Source: Pohlia nutans
Taxonomy: Eukaryota > Streptophyta > Bryopsida > Bryales > Mniaceae
Reading direction: 5' to 3'
Length of the DNA stretch: 64,000 bases
Assembly (NCBI GenBank): GCA_022496805.1
Contig: CM040107.1
Span: forward strand, 7,770,501-7,834,500
Under the pieces are notes generated by a model. That model did no database searches and was not told the DNA's origin. It saw nothing but the letters and a program-made list of their open reading frames with translations. Position 1 is the stretch's first letter. Every line of letters begins with the position of its first letter. Shown here one piece after another: positions 22,676 to 34,623 of this stretch. The translations under genes and the position numbers were made by a program.

Positions 22676-25600
22676 TTACTCAAATATAGAATCAAGGGGC
22701 TCGTCACGAAAAGTATTATCGTCTGAATCAGGAAGCAAAATTGAAGCGATATCGGTTGGCGTTTTAGGAATCTGAGGAGCAACGAGGGGCTTCAAGACCT
22801 CCGCAAATAGCTTTGAATCACTTTCAAGAGCTACAATGTGACGATTGTTGGCTCGGGCTGCTCGGACAGAAGCACCTGTGCAACACAGCATGAAAGAATA
22901 CTAAGTAGAATTAAGATTTGAAATCCCACAAACTTGAGCCATTTATTCAATGTGCAAGTGATATACCTGTGGAGGCAGTGAAGTCTGCCACAATACCAGC
23001 CGGTGGGGTAAAATTGTGCACAAACAACTTCATAAGAACGTCGGATTTTTCTTTCGGACCACGCTATGGCTTGTCGATGTCCTTCCACAAAAGTTGTGAC
23101 TCGAACGTCACCGCGTTGAAAAGGACGTCATCACAAGACAAATCAACTTGGGGAATAGTGGGGTCTTTTGCAATAAGCAGGGGAAGTGGTTGCTTAGCCG
23201 CCGTTGATGGGACATCACGTGTCATGAGAACCGCCTTGAACTTCAGAGTCTACAAAAAACAATGTCATATTAATACACCGATGTCATATTGACAAATATG
23301 TGCAAGAGTATAAACTACTGGAGGAATCCATGAAAGGAAGAAGAACTCACATTTTTGGTTGCATGGAGCGGGTTTGCAAGATAGAGGTAGTTGATGATAG
23401 TCCACTCATCAACTAGTTTGATCTTATAGTTTTTAAAGTAAGACAAAACTTATGTTTTCACAATTTGACTGTCGGGGTATAAAAGGAGAAATGCACCATC
23501 GTCATGTAGGAATGCATATGTAAACCCCATTGTGAGCTTCAGAAATCCCTCTGGGCTCTCATTCCAATGTGGTACCTAAAAGGGAGGGTCGGAGACACCA
23601 AAGACCCTTAACCCATCTGGATACTCTGCAATGAGTAGATCAATTCTAGGTTTGTCTACAATTTTCCCGTCAAAGAAAAGCTGTCTAGAGGCACCAACCT
23701 GGGTAAAATTGGAGGGGATCACGTATTATACATAGATAGTGCAATACAACCAACACAAGGCAAACAAGGAAACATGGCCATCACGAACACAACACCCTGA
23801 GCTAGTGTGAAGGACCAGGTCAATGGCGAACATCACAACTAAGGCTAGGGCGAACACAACAACCAGGGCCAGGGTGAACACGACGACCAAGGTGGTCACC
23901 ACGCCCTAGGCCAAAGTAGGCGGCGCCGGCCATGGTGCCATGAGCTGGGTGAACAAGAGGCCCAGTGCCATCTCACACCCAAGCAATGCAAGTGCAGGAT
24001 GACCACATTGGTCACCACAGCAGGACGAGCATGACGACCAAGGTGCTCACCACGCCCTGCACACATGAGGGTAGCCGGTAGCGGCCATGGTGATAAAGAC
24101 TAGGGCCAAAGTGACAGTCCACGACCATGTTCAAGATCACGTTGTAATCATAAAGAAAGCAGGACGCTATCAACAAACATGCAAGCACCAGGAAAGAAAG
24201 ATAATTGAAGCAGTATTCACCTTCTTCAAAAAGTGAATGATCTCATCGTACTCTCTGCAGAATTTTCTAGTCTTCTTTTTCTCGTCTGCCATTCGCAAGA
24301 AAGACTCGTTCACGAGAAGATCAAGACTGGTGCAGTTTGATACGCTTACGCCTGGTTTGCTCAACATGGGACCTTGCTTTGGGGGCAAGACGTACTCAAT
24401 CGGAGTAGAGGATTTTGGAGAGGACAGTTTCAATCGCTTCGTAGTTGGCTCTACAGTTGACACAATTGTGCTCCCCACAGTTTCAGGCGCAGGCGCTGGT
24501 GCAGGCGCAGGTGTAGCTGCAGGAGCTGGTGCAGACGCTAGTGCAGTCGCCGGAGGAGGTACAGACGCTGGCGCAGCCGTGTCAACAGAATCTGCCTTCT
24601 GTTTAGAACCTCGCTTGGACGTGGTCGCCTTCTCTGTAGAAGCATCCTCTTTGTCCAGCGTTGATGTGTCCCTTTGTGTACCTGTTCCAATCAGACTAGG
24701 CTCGAGAGAGTTTCGCAGAGGAATGTCAAATGAAAGAGGTTTGTTAAGTGGGCAATCCAGGTACCACCCACAGCGGTCCCAGTGAACCTTATCCAAGATT
24801 TCATGATCCCCTTAGTGAGCATGAAGTCCTCGCTGTCCGGCTCAAGGTAGTTCACAAAAAAGGGAGGGGATCTTGAAATGGCCTTATTAGGAAACAACAC
24901 ATATTTGAAATAGCGGTACAACACACGGTGCAGTGCAAGCTTGAAGAGATATTGCTTGTCAATAAGGAAATTTTTGTGGATGCCTTTGTCGACAGCAAAC
25001 TCTCTGTAAAAGGTTGGGTCCGACAGGGAAACTCATATCTGCTAGATGTAGTCAAAGATGTTGGGGATCGGATCACGGCCATCTTGGTGATAATTGATGG
25101 TGATTTTCTGATCACGAATAATGCCATCAAATATGATTCCGGCCTCGACTGTCAGCTGCAAAAGCCATTGTAATAGATGGTGAACAGGGAATTTCAAGAC
25201 CACCATGTGTAATTTACACAAATTTACAAGCAGTGGCATACAACTGATCGGAGAGACAGGTAGGTTATTACTTGAGACCATTAGGTAGCTTTGTGAAGCC
25301 AGACTAAGAACGTGTCATCGTTAAAATTTGGTTTTTGGAAATTTAAGGTGAGCTCTGATAACGGGAGGTTGATTCCAACGTTCAAGCCAGAGCACCTTCA
25401 TTGAAGGATCCATAGCGCTTGTCGCAAGCATCCATAGCTTCTCAAGTTTCATCTCAGGTTCTTCATCGTGACATTCATAATGAGTTTTTACCTCCTCCAA
25501 GAATGCGAAAGTGTTGGCAGGATCGGCAATAGGGAGCATCTTCTTCAACTCGCTCTCATGATGTACCTTGAATTTCCTAACTGCATTGCTCACAAGCTCA

Positions 25601-26916
25601 TCAACTCTTTTGGTTGTCCAGTCTTCAGGGTTAGGGTACTTCTCATAGAACCTCCTTTGAGCAACTGCCGTGACTTCCCCAATCTCTTGCTGCAATTCAA
25701 ATTTAAAACATTCGGAATGAATCATACAAATTGGGCGGCCTTGTGGAATGCTAGGGTTCAGCCTAAAGAGTGATACTAGGGCGAGCAGGACAACCAGGAG
25801 CAGAGTGAACATGACAACCGAGGCCAGGAAAAGATCTCTGACTAGGATCAAAACAAGGACCAGAGATAAATCGAGAGCTGAGCTTGAAGATGACGATGTA
25901 CCTGATGGAGAAGAGCATTGAGAGATTCAACGCTCAATTTGAACCAAGTGTTTTTTCTTAGCGGTTTTGTGCTTTATTTCAGCTTGACGCAGTAGTTTGG
26001 CTGACACCAAGGCCTTAAAATATGAGAGAGGTTGGGAACCAATGTCGCGAACTCTGTAGAGTCGGTGCACAAGGTTTGCAGTGACATGGGACTTTTCATT
26101 CCTCCTGCACATTAAAATACATTACAACTGGCTCGAATTTTGCTAAATGTTAAACTCACAAAACCATATAAAGAAGGGTCTAAAATATCGTACCAATTCA
26201 CTTCGTGGAGCGGTAATCACACTGGGTTTATCACCTTTCACCTCCAAAATGATACTATCAACAAAATAATGTCATTCTAGGTCATCACGAAGATCTTGAT
26301 CTATGATTGGCATCCATGCCTGGACCCTGTGATTACCATCCCAAACATGGAACATTTTTCCACAGAACACACTGAGGATGGGATCAGCAACAAACATGGC
26401 CTCGAATTCCTCATTGACGCTTACCCAATGAGCACTCCACGACAAAGAAATTTCTGGAGTAACAAGCTTGGTCTTCCCATATTTATCCTCCGTAGCCACA
26501 TAGAAGACACGATTACCCTCCATGTACTCATTCTTTACAAAATGAGAAGCTAACTTTATAATATCATTTTTCAGCACAGGCCTCACAACAGGAAGACATA
26601 TCATTCTACAAAGCGGTATAAACAGCCTGGATTTGTGACGGAGTTGGAATCGAAGACGTTCAATTCTAGATTTTGTATTTGGTGTCTCGTTCAATAGCAG
26701 AGAATTGAGCTGAACGTGAACGTCTCGCTCGCTAAACCGTGTTGCTTGTGAACTGTCTAAAAGGCCATTAAGATGGCACAAGGGAAAAAAACAATGTGAG
26801 TCAAATCAGTATGGTACGAGCAGAACTAGCACAGACATGAAGAATGAAAATCCACGTACCTTCGACGTCGTTCTCATTTTCATCTGACTCTCTATCCGCA
26901 TCCACTTGAGATTGGC
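22676..26916 (-). pseudogene. locus A: ParB-like domain plus DNA amino-methyltransferase-like protein, decayed
   Basis: Minus-strand exons by motif and splice sites: 26916-26860 acidic (SQVDADRESDENENDVE); 26756 to about 26190, ParB/sulfiredoxin-like (IPLCRMICLPVVRPVLK, then GKMFHVWDGNHRVQAWMPII); about 26104-25920 (VTANLVHRLYRVRDIG); 25750-25330 helical; 24924-24240 with YFKYVLFPNKAI, CGWYLDCPLNK and an Ala/Pro linker; 23720-23340 with VFGVSDPPF (methyltransferase motif IV) and FLHDDGAFLLLYPDSQI; 23255-22980 ending TPPAGIVADFTAST; 22877-22676 starting GASVRAARANNRHIVALESD (motif I continued, acidic SAM contact). Order IV before I is that of beta-class N6-A/N4-C methyltransferases. Stops at about 26274 (where paralog B has Trp), 23583, 23452 and 23072, and a frameshift near 24815, make it a pseudogene. 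DPPF is retained. Paralog of locus B. Confidence 0.62.
23740..24140. repeat. locus A intronic repeats
   Basis: Between linker and methyltransferase exons lie repeats of GAACACGACGACCAAGGTG and CACCACGCCCT, and GGCGCCGGCCATGGTGCC (about 23927-23944) with a variant at 24070-24090. The GGCCATGGTGCC phrase recurs at 30540-30780. These are dyad-rich and specific to the surroundings of locus A. Confidence 0.6.
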
Positions 26917-27094
26917 CTGCAAACGATGTAGATGTCAGACATCGAGCGTGTCCACGTCACGAGCGCCACGAGCAGGGAGAACACCAGGGAGATGAACACT
27001 TGGTGAAGGGTAACAACTGAGTGGCACGGCGTTCTACGAATGAGGGACTCACTGAGGCCGGCAACACTACTAGAGAGTGCGTAGAAACCAAGAC

Positions 27095-27435
27095 AAAACC
27101 AACACATATCTGTTGAAACCAACAGAGAATGGGTTTAACGTAGCAAACATTTAGTCATCTGCGCAGAACCAACAAGTTCCTGTTGATTTCTGTTGGAACC
27201 AACAACTTCCTGTTGATTTTCCTCTTGGAACCAACAAGTTCCTGTTGATTCACTACTAGAGAGTGCATCAAAACAAGACAGAGCCAAGACACATTTCTTG
27301 GAACCAATAGAGATTGGGTTTAACGTTGCAAAACCGAATTCACTGCACAGAACCAATAGATTCTCTCTTGGAACCAACAAGTTTTCTCTTGGAAAAAAAA
27401 ACTGTACAGAACCAACAGGTTCTCTCTTAGAAAAA
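27095..27435. repeat. GGAACCAACAAGTTCC repeats upstream of locus A
   Basis: About eight copies of GAACCAACARRTTCCTGTTGA and shorter versions (near 27108, 27165, 27195, 27228, 27298, 27350, 27378, 27407); GGAAC and GTTCC form an inverted pair. A longer phrase ACCAANAGAGATTGGGTTTA ACG occurs near 27112 and 27303. Related pieces lie at 28390-28500. Confidence 0.65.
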
Positions 27436-27440
27436 ATACA

Positions 27441-28060
27441 CAGCTCCAACCTTCAAGATTTTGTCCAAAAAAAAAAAAATTCAAAAAAATTTGAAATTTT
27501 TTCTATATACAAAAAATCCCTGCATATAATACTGCAGAAAGAAAATTTGAAAAAAAGTTTTTTTTTCATCGTTAAAAATAATCAAAGACTGCTGGGGAAA
27601 AAAAAACAGCTCTAGCCTTCAAGATTTTGTCGAAAAAAACAAAATTCAAAAACATTTGAAATTTTTTCTAGATACAGAAAAATCCCTGCACATAATACTG
27701 CAAAAAAAAAATTTGAAATTTTTTTTTTTTTTACATCGTTAAAAATATTCAAAGACTGCTGGGAAAAAAAAAACAGCTCCAGCCTTCAAGATTTTGTCCA
27801 AAAAAAAAAAATTCAAAAAAATCTGAAATTTTTTCTAGATACAGAAAAATCCCTGCATACAATACTGCAGAAGAAAAATTTGAAAAAAAAGTTTTTCTTA
27901 CATCGTTAAAAATATTCAAAGACTGCTGGGAAAAAAAAAACAGCTCCAGCCTTCAAAATTTGTCCAAAAAAAAAAAAATTCAAAAAAATCTGAAATTTTT
28001 GTACATACAGAAAAATCCCTGTATTAAATAGTGCAAAAAAACTAAATTGAAAAAAAAAGC
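27441..28060. repeat. four ~167-bp A/T-rich tandem repeats
   Basis: Units begin CAGCTCCAGCCTTCAAGATT at 27441, 27607, 27774 and 27941 (periods 166, 167, 167). Each contains TTGTCC followed by poly-A, AAATCCCTGCA, ATACTGCA and a poly-T/poly-A run, and CATCGTTAAAAATATTCAAAGACTGCTGGG. Poly-A length differs between units, as expected from slippage. Confidence 0.9.
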
Positions 28061-28135
28061 TTTTTGTACATGGCAAACGAATCGCCAATGGTGAAGTTCT
28101 CTTATAATTAACAAGATAATTCTCATACTTGCATG

Positions 28136-28380
28136 AGCGTGTGCATGTGGTGTGGTGGTTTAGTAAGTGGTTGGGGGTTAGAAGGTCTTGTGTTCGAATC
28201 CGGCCGTTGGGAATTGGTCTTCAGTTAGCAATGGTGGGCCCTACGGTGGTGGGCCGGGGTTCTTGGCCCTGGCTGTCAAATTTTTTTTTTGGGCAGTCCA
28301 AAATTTTCGGGCTGCCCAAAATTTCCGGGCAGTTACTTTTCCTCGGGCAGGCCAGAAAAAATGAATGCTAGATTAGAAAC
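28136..28380 (+). repeat. tRNA-derived SINE
   Basis: GTGGTTTAGTAAGTGG (28155-28170) resembles an RNA polymerase III A box and TGTTCGAATCC (28191-28201) is a good B box about 30-35 bases later. A tRNA-unrelated body follows, with poly-T at 28280-28289 and GGGCAG/CTGCCC inverted repeats at 28291-28360. No intact tRNA cloverleaf is evident, so this is a SINE rather than a tRNA gene. Confidence 0.6.
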
Positions 28381-29058
28381 ATTCTTTATCTGTATACTTG
28401 GACATTGAAGCAACACCGAACCAAGACATTTTCTGTTGATTGTGATCCGGAATCAACTGTTCCTAACCCGCACACGAACCAGCAGAATTTCTGTTGATTT
28501 TCTCGTACACCGGAACCCCATTTCTCTAGTAGTGGTGGGTCCTTCATTCGCAAAGCGTCGTGCCACGAGGTCGTTGCCCGGCGTAAAGACGCTGCAACGA
28601 CCATTTCTATTACGCCCGTATTTCTTTATCAGGTTTTCTTTTATCACTCACAACTTTCACAGCTTTCATTCTTTCATGCATGGCTATGGCGTTGACGGTT
28701 GAGATGTTGTTCCTTTACATACAACCGTCCAAGTTTCGGCTCATGTGTAACTTGCTCTGCAGAGCAGGGTTCTAATTTCGGTTTTTTCCTTCGTCTTTTT
28801 ATGCCGCTTTAGAATGGTCTTGGACGCGCTCTTGTGGTAGTTTTTTTGCGATTGTTTGATGACTGTGGTGGCGGCAATTACGCCGGCGTGTACGAACATT
28901 CGGTAGCAGCACGGGTGCGTGGAGCGAAAGGAGAGGCACAGCTTGCTGAATCAGAAAGGTTGCATGGTGTGGATCACGGGGTTGAGATGGAGCGGGAAGT
29001 CGACGGTGGTGTGCGCGATTGATCACGCGTTGTTTGAGTTTCAGCTTTACTAGATTGA
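28381..29058. other. no gene recognised
   Basis: Contains a few more AACCAGCAGAATTTCTGTTG-type pieces (28390-28500). The rest, up to the recombinase pseudogene, shows no coding signature I recognise. Confidence 0.4.
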
Positions 29059-30497
29059 GTGTGGATGCCGTTGTTGCTTCCAGCCATGGCTGATAATTGT
29101 CCAAGTTCTTCATCGTTTCTTCCACTAAGCAATGGTGAACGTCCTAATTTGTACATTGCAACAGTTTGTCCTGCATATGCTAAGAAGTTCAGAGAAATGG
29201 AAGCTTCTGAGGTGCCTTGTCAGGAAGTGAGTGGTGATAAAGAGTCTCAGGAGTTTTTAGAAAATAGTTCCAAAATTAACGACAATGTTGTAGGTGAGTT
29301 TGACGCTTTAGAGGAAGAAGACTTCATGGATGACAGAATATACGGAGCAGTAAATCACAATGAGCTTCTTTGCCTTGATGAAGATTGTGAGAATTTGGAA
29401 GGTGAAAGTGGTGGTCCTTGTATTGATTCTTCCAATGAAGAAAACCAACGTTTCTTAGCGATCAACCTGAAAGAGGTGCAGAATGTGGAGAACGGTGGTC
29501 GCAGACGGAGTAAGCACTCGGAGACCTGGGCACGGTAAGCTTTCGACGCTTGGAGGCGTTACAAGAAGTATGACACATCTCGATCGATTGAAGATCTTTC
29601 GGAAACTGATGTTAAGAGTCTTGTCAACCTTCTCCACGACTTCATGCTGCAGGTCGCAAAAAAGAATGGACAGTTATATCCTCCACGAATGTACAGTACA
29701 TTCCTGCTCCTTCGATTCACCTATTGTATTGATCTGTAGGTTGCTCTCATTTGAAGCGTTAGCAGCTTTAGTAATTAGAGTCTCTAATTTTATTTTACTT
29801 GATATGCACTATTGCAGTTTGCAAGGCCTTCTTAGAGCTCTGGGGAGGATAATTTGTTCACGAATAGCTGCAAATGTAGTGGCTAGTGGTACAAGTGCAG
29901 AGTCTTTTAATATCTTGAAGGATCCTCGGTATGCAAAGGTGAAATTTGATGTTGATGAAGCTGCCTTACGTTCAATTACTGCTAGACTTGGTAAGGATGT
30001 TAGGAGGAGTGACATCTTAACCATTGCAGAAGAGAGGTTTATGCTTAGCCAGGAAAAATGCCAGATTAATAGTCCTCATGGAATAAACCTTAGATTTGGT
30101 TATTTTTGCACAAGAAACTTCATGATCAGAGAAGGCCAAGAGTTGAGAAATACTGATGCATAGGATATTTCATTGCACTCTGACAACTATGGGGAGTATA
30201 TTCGACACCAGCAAGGAACCAGTAAGAATTGGAAATTTGATATTGCTCACTGCTCAGTCAAAGATTTTCGACCAGCTATAAACTGTTATATAAGAGATGT
30301 AGAGACTTTTAACGCTCTTATGGCGCACACGCCGGTTTTCAAAGTGCCTCCTCCTCATCCGCTTGAAGACTGATCGACAAGATGTTTGGTTCATGGTGAC
30401 TCCGGTTGGACATAACAAGTTGGCGAAGATAAGCAAGGTGTTGACGGGAGATCTTCCTGAGTTGAAAGATAAATCAATAACTAATAAGACGGGATGA
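29059..30497 (+). pseudogene. Crypton/QRICH1-like tyrosine-recombinase fragment
   Basis: 29059-29715 encodes an acidic N-terminus and then, beyond an in-frame TAA at 29536-29538, AFDAWRRYKKYDTSRSIEDL and ALVNLL-type helices with LLHDFMLQVAKKNGQLYPP, the N-terminal SAM-like (DNA-binding) region of Crypton-derived proteins. 29800-30163 encodes FNILKDPRYAKVKFDVDEA, RLGKDVRRSDILT and RNFMIREGQELRN, the N-lobe of the catalytic domain. After a TAG at 30161-30163 the frame continues with SDNYGEYIRHQQGTSKNW. After a frameshift near 30366 comes QDVWFMVTPVGHNKLAKISK. Sequence identity to the family ends at about 30490, before the HxxR...Y catalytic residues, where repeats begin. It is therefore a decayed, 3'-truncated copy. 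Confidence 0.7.
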
Positions 30498-30830
30498 GGA
30501 GAACACGAGGGAGATGAACACTTGGAGAGAACACACATGATCGTGGGCGGTACCGGCCATGGTGCCAGCGGCACCCCTGTCCACGTCACGAGTGCCACAA
30601 CAAGGGCGAACTCGAGAGAGATGGACACTTAGAGAGGGCAAAAATGAGGGTGGCCGGTAACGGCCACGGTGCCAGAGGCACCGCTGTCCACCTCACCACC
30701 GCCACGTGCAAGGAGAACACCAGGGAGATGAACACTTGGAGAGGGCACACGATAGGATGGCCGGTACCGGCGATGGTGCCTGAGGCACCCCTGTCCACAT
30801 CACGAGTGCAATGAGCACGATGAACATGTC
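30498..30830. repeat. three ~105-bp GGTACCGGCCATGGTGCC repeats
   Basis: Units centred near 30548, 30652 and 30758 contain GGTACCGGCCATGGTGCC or close variants, then GGCACCCCTGTCCACNTCAC and GGGAGATGAACACTTGGAGA. A partial unit lies at 26935-27000. They abut the truncated recombinase fragment and match the repeats inside locus A. Confidence 0.75.
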
Positions 30831-32019
30831 GTAGCACGTGGTACCAAATACTCCCCTACAGCGCACTTTTTTGTATTAAGAATGCTCGTAAAAGTGATTT
30901 CCGGGTTATCGTTCCGCGGAGATTCTGTGAAGTGGGAAGTTTCCGGAGGCCGACCCAGATTGGTGACTAACCTCTCTCCCTGTCACCAATTAACTCCCTT
31001 TTCCATACTAAAAACCGGATCTTCTCTACTAACTAACCCGGCTATGGCTAGATCCGGTTTCTGTCCGGGTTGGAAACTTAACCAACCCTACTCTACCTGG
31101 TCTAACCCAGCTACTAAATCCAGTGTGCCCTTAACCTCTGTTTTCCCTCAGAGGGTTCTCCATTTGCATTTTTAAGGTTGCTGGATCTAAAGTCACATCC
31201 TCCCCTACTGATTTCCGTGACAGGGGATTCACCACTTCCCGGTTCTCCAGACTCAACTCCCTAGTCCAGGAACTCCCCAGGGTGCTCTTCAACTAAGGGC
31301 TTATCCCAAACCCACAGCCGGTCATACAAGCGCAACCCGGCTTCCCCCTTATCCTCAAATTACTACAACGACTTGCTAACCGGAATGGACAGTATTCGGG
31401 GTGTCCGGAAGAGATTGAATACCTCAAGACTCGTTTTACTCTAGCTTTCCCTAACTCTACAGTTGCAAGATCTACCCGGATGCTACAACCTCTACCGAAC
31501 TACCCGTATAGGAGTTCTGAGAGAAGTGGAGTACCCTCTCCTACTCTCCCTGCCTAACCCAGGTTTCCACCTGCAACCGGACACAGAAAACACCACATTC
31601 AAACGCTCCTAATCCTTCCAAATCTTCTACCCGATCTCTTAACTGACTTCACGTCCGAACCCGGCTATTCCATCCGGTCACCAAGGGACTAGTTGTGCCA
31701 CTGTTCCGGCAATAACATAAGCAAATACACATATGCACACATACACACACACACACAAAGTTTGTGCAAGGAATATGTGCTTCTACTCATTTACACGAAA
31801 CAAAGGTACACAAAAAGACCTAAGAATTAAAGAACATCCCTTGATAAAAAGCCAACCCTAAGTTCGGATCCAGGAGATCCTCAGATCCTACATTCCCCGG
31901 ATCGGGAAATCCGGGGAGCTTCCTCCACGGCTCAATTCCTATCCTAAGCCACCACTAACATCAAAACCCTACAAGTCATTTATATCAAAAAGTCCTCTAA
32001 CCTACCTACTCAAAAAGTC
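30831..32019. other. CCGG-rich non-coding stretch
   Basis: Dense in AACCCGG, ATCCGG and CCGGTT words (30900-31700) and a (CA)n microsatellite at 31735-31757. It may be the 3' flank or terminal region of the transposon-associated gene that follows on the minus strand; no long terminal repeat pair could be identified by eye. Confidence 0.4.
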
Positions 32020-32028
32020 CTATTCTAA

Positions 32029-34623
32029 GTGGCCGGATCGACTAAGTCCAGGCCACTGATTCTGGATCTTCGGTGGTCCCGGGCAGCTACTGGTCCTCTC
32101 TTGGCTGCCCCTCCTCATCTTTCGGGCTCCCCACCACGATCGGGTCCATCGGCCGATCTCTTCGTACTCCGTGCGCCACCAGCTGTTCCACCTGCGGTCC
32201 CACCTGATGTCCTCCGGTTGGCTCGCCCACTTGCGCGCCTCTTGGCTGGCCGTGCGGGCGACCTCCTGGTCCACCCTTTTGCTTTTCCGCCCTGTCCGGT
32301 TGGACATCTATCGCCTCCATTCCCTTGCTCAGATCCCAGATCTCCTCTGGGCTCACTCCGGCGGGTCTCACCATGTGGATTGGTTCCACATCCAGCGCGG
32401 CCCGTGAGGTGTGCTCCGGAAGTGATCTTCCCATCCTCATCACCCTCGATCTCACCCTCTTGAGGAGCATCTGCAGATTTATTAAACACACCCTGCAGTC
32501 CATCCTCGGAACCTACCCTCTCACCCCAGTTGGCGGCCTCGTCCTGATCGGGTTCCTCTTCGGAAGAACTCTCCCTCATGCACCTTGCCAGTACCCGAAA
32601 GTCCACGAGATAAGCTTCGACCTTGTCCGAGTACTCCCGGACCACATTCTTCATCCGGGTTGCTCCCATTTGTCTCGGCAGGCCCACCCGCTCATCATAC
32701 AACCGGGCCTTCATCTGTGCCTCCCCATCCGGTTGGAACAGCCCCGACAGCTTGGTGACGCACTGCCAGCTCGTCTCCCTTATCCTCCGGATGGTATCCT
32801 CCTGTTTCCGGATCTTCAACTCGTTCTTTTGAACGTGTGCCTCCTTCGCGATGTAGGTCACTTTCCGTTGCAGCTCCTCCTCCTAACCCTTCAAAAGAGC
32901 GGCTGATTCGCGCTCTTCCTCCCGGAGACCCTGCAATTGTCCGGCCAACTCGTTCTCCTTCTCCCGGCTCCGGAGGAGTTTCCTCAGGAGCTTCCGAATC
33001 CGCGCCAGATACTTCAGGGCGTCGTCTGTCCGGAGGAGAATACCTGCCTCCCGGAGCGCGGCAAAAATCGAAGTGTACTGCTCCGTCACCATGTCCAGCG
33101 CGATGCGAGTCTGCAAGAGCATGTTCTCCACCGGGAGCGGGGCTTCCCGTTCCTCCTGTGCTCCTCTGGATGGACCCGCCTCCCGGACCGGTTCTTGTCC
33201 CATAGGCGGTCCCTGTTCCCGGTCAACCTCGTCTCCGGTTTCCTTCCCGTCCTCCCTTGCCTCCTCGGGACGCTTAATCAGGGGAGTTGTCTTCCTCCCG
33301 GCCGGTCCCTTCTTCTTCCGTGGTGTGGTCTCCGGTCCTTCCGGCTCTTCCTCCTCCTCGGCCGTGAGCACCAACTTCCTCTCCAGGCCTTGAGGTCGCA
33401 CCGGAGAAGGACCTCCTTCCTCTAGTTGGTTCCTCTATGCTACCCGTTTCTGTGGAGCCACCGAGGCAAGATCTTCCTCCATTGGTCCGGACTTCACCAC
33501 CGGTTGCTCCTTGGCTGTGTTGGGGAAGGCCCTGTTTCCTCCGCTGGCTTGGACTCCACCACCGGATCTACCCGAGGCTGGGCTTGGGAGGAACTACGTA
33601 CCTCTGGTTGAGGAGCTGCCTCCGGATCCTTCACCGGCTTCTTCCAGGTCAGCTTCAGCTATGGAGACTCTTTCTCCTCTTCCTCTTCCGGATCCTCCCT
33701 TCATTTTGTTCTGAGCTCCTGCTGAGACCTTGCCCCACCCGGTCAGCCTACCTCCGAGTCCTTTCTCTCTCCTGCTGCTCCTCCTGCCGCAGCCTGGCAC
33801 CACCCGGTTGGCCTCTCTCCGGGCGGTCTTCTCGCCACTTTGTCCTCAGCTCTGGGTTAGCGCTGGCTCCACCCCGTCGCAACGGGTCTTCTCTCTCATT
33901 CCTGCGCTCCTCCCAGATGCTGCTTTTGTCCAGTTGATGTGCCGGTGGAGCCATCCTTCTTTCTTCCGGTCTGAGCGAGGATCCGGGTCGACTGGTTCCC
34001 GCTCCTCCTCCCGGAAGGGCCATCTTCTTCTTGGCCGGGCTCCTCAGTCCCGCAATGGGAGGAATATCTAATCTCTTCCTCTCCTCCTCAGGAATGAACC
34101 CCTCCTTCTCATACAAGTGGTAGAGAAATGGGGCCAACGGGCATCCCTTCTTGTTGACGAGGTTCCGCGCCCACTTCTGAGTGTTCTTGTGCACCAAGTA
34201 TGCCCTGTTGATCTTCTTCTTCCGGATGAGTGCGGACAAGATACCCCTCGCCAATGTAACCGTGAGGGTGGTGGGCTTCTCCGGGTTGAGGATGGGCATT
34301 ACGAACAGGAGCAGACGCTGCTCCTGGGGATATACGGAATCCGCCACTTTGAATCCGTCGTGGTCCGAGAGGTGGGTGAAGCGCGCCTTCATCCAATCCG
34401 TGTCACCCTTGCTGCCCGGTTCCAAGTCCTTGCTCGTGTCCGGGAAGTCGTACACAGCTCGCCAATGCCCCCGGGTCCAATTCCCGTACTTTACTTGGAT
34501 CGTTGCCCGAAAATCAGACTCCATAGCTCCGCCCTCAATTTCTTCCAACATCTGGGCGTCCTGCACATCCCACGCCTTTCCAAACAACCCCAAACACCCG
34601 ATCTGTTCGAGGTCCTTGAGCAA
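32029..34623 (-). pseudogene. plant transposon-associated coiled-coil protein, copy 2 (decayed)
   Basis: 34623-33748 encodes a globular segment (LKDLEQIGCLGLFGKAWDVQ, RGHWRAVYDFPDT, LLLFVMPILNPEKPTTLTVT, FLYHLYEKEGFIPEEE) followed by an Arg/Pro/Glu-rich linker. 33401-32115 is one frame, with a TAG at 32883-32885, encoding acidic and coiled-coil stretches (ALKYLARIRKLLRKLLRSRE) and REYSDKVEAYLVDFRVLAR, then a Gly/Arg tail. The order globular domain, charged linker, coiled coil, YLxxF...SEEE matches copy 1 at 18050-20678. The pattern TLARGILSALIRKKKINRAY is reminiscent of plant proteins annotated as putative plant transposon protein. A GC-rich upstream frame to 35286 may belong to it. Function unknown. 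Confidence 0.5.
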
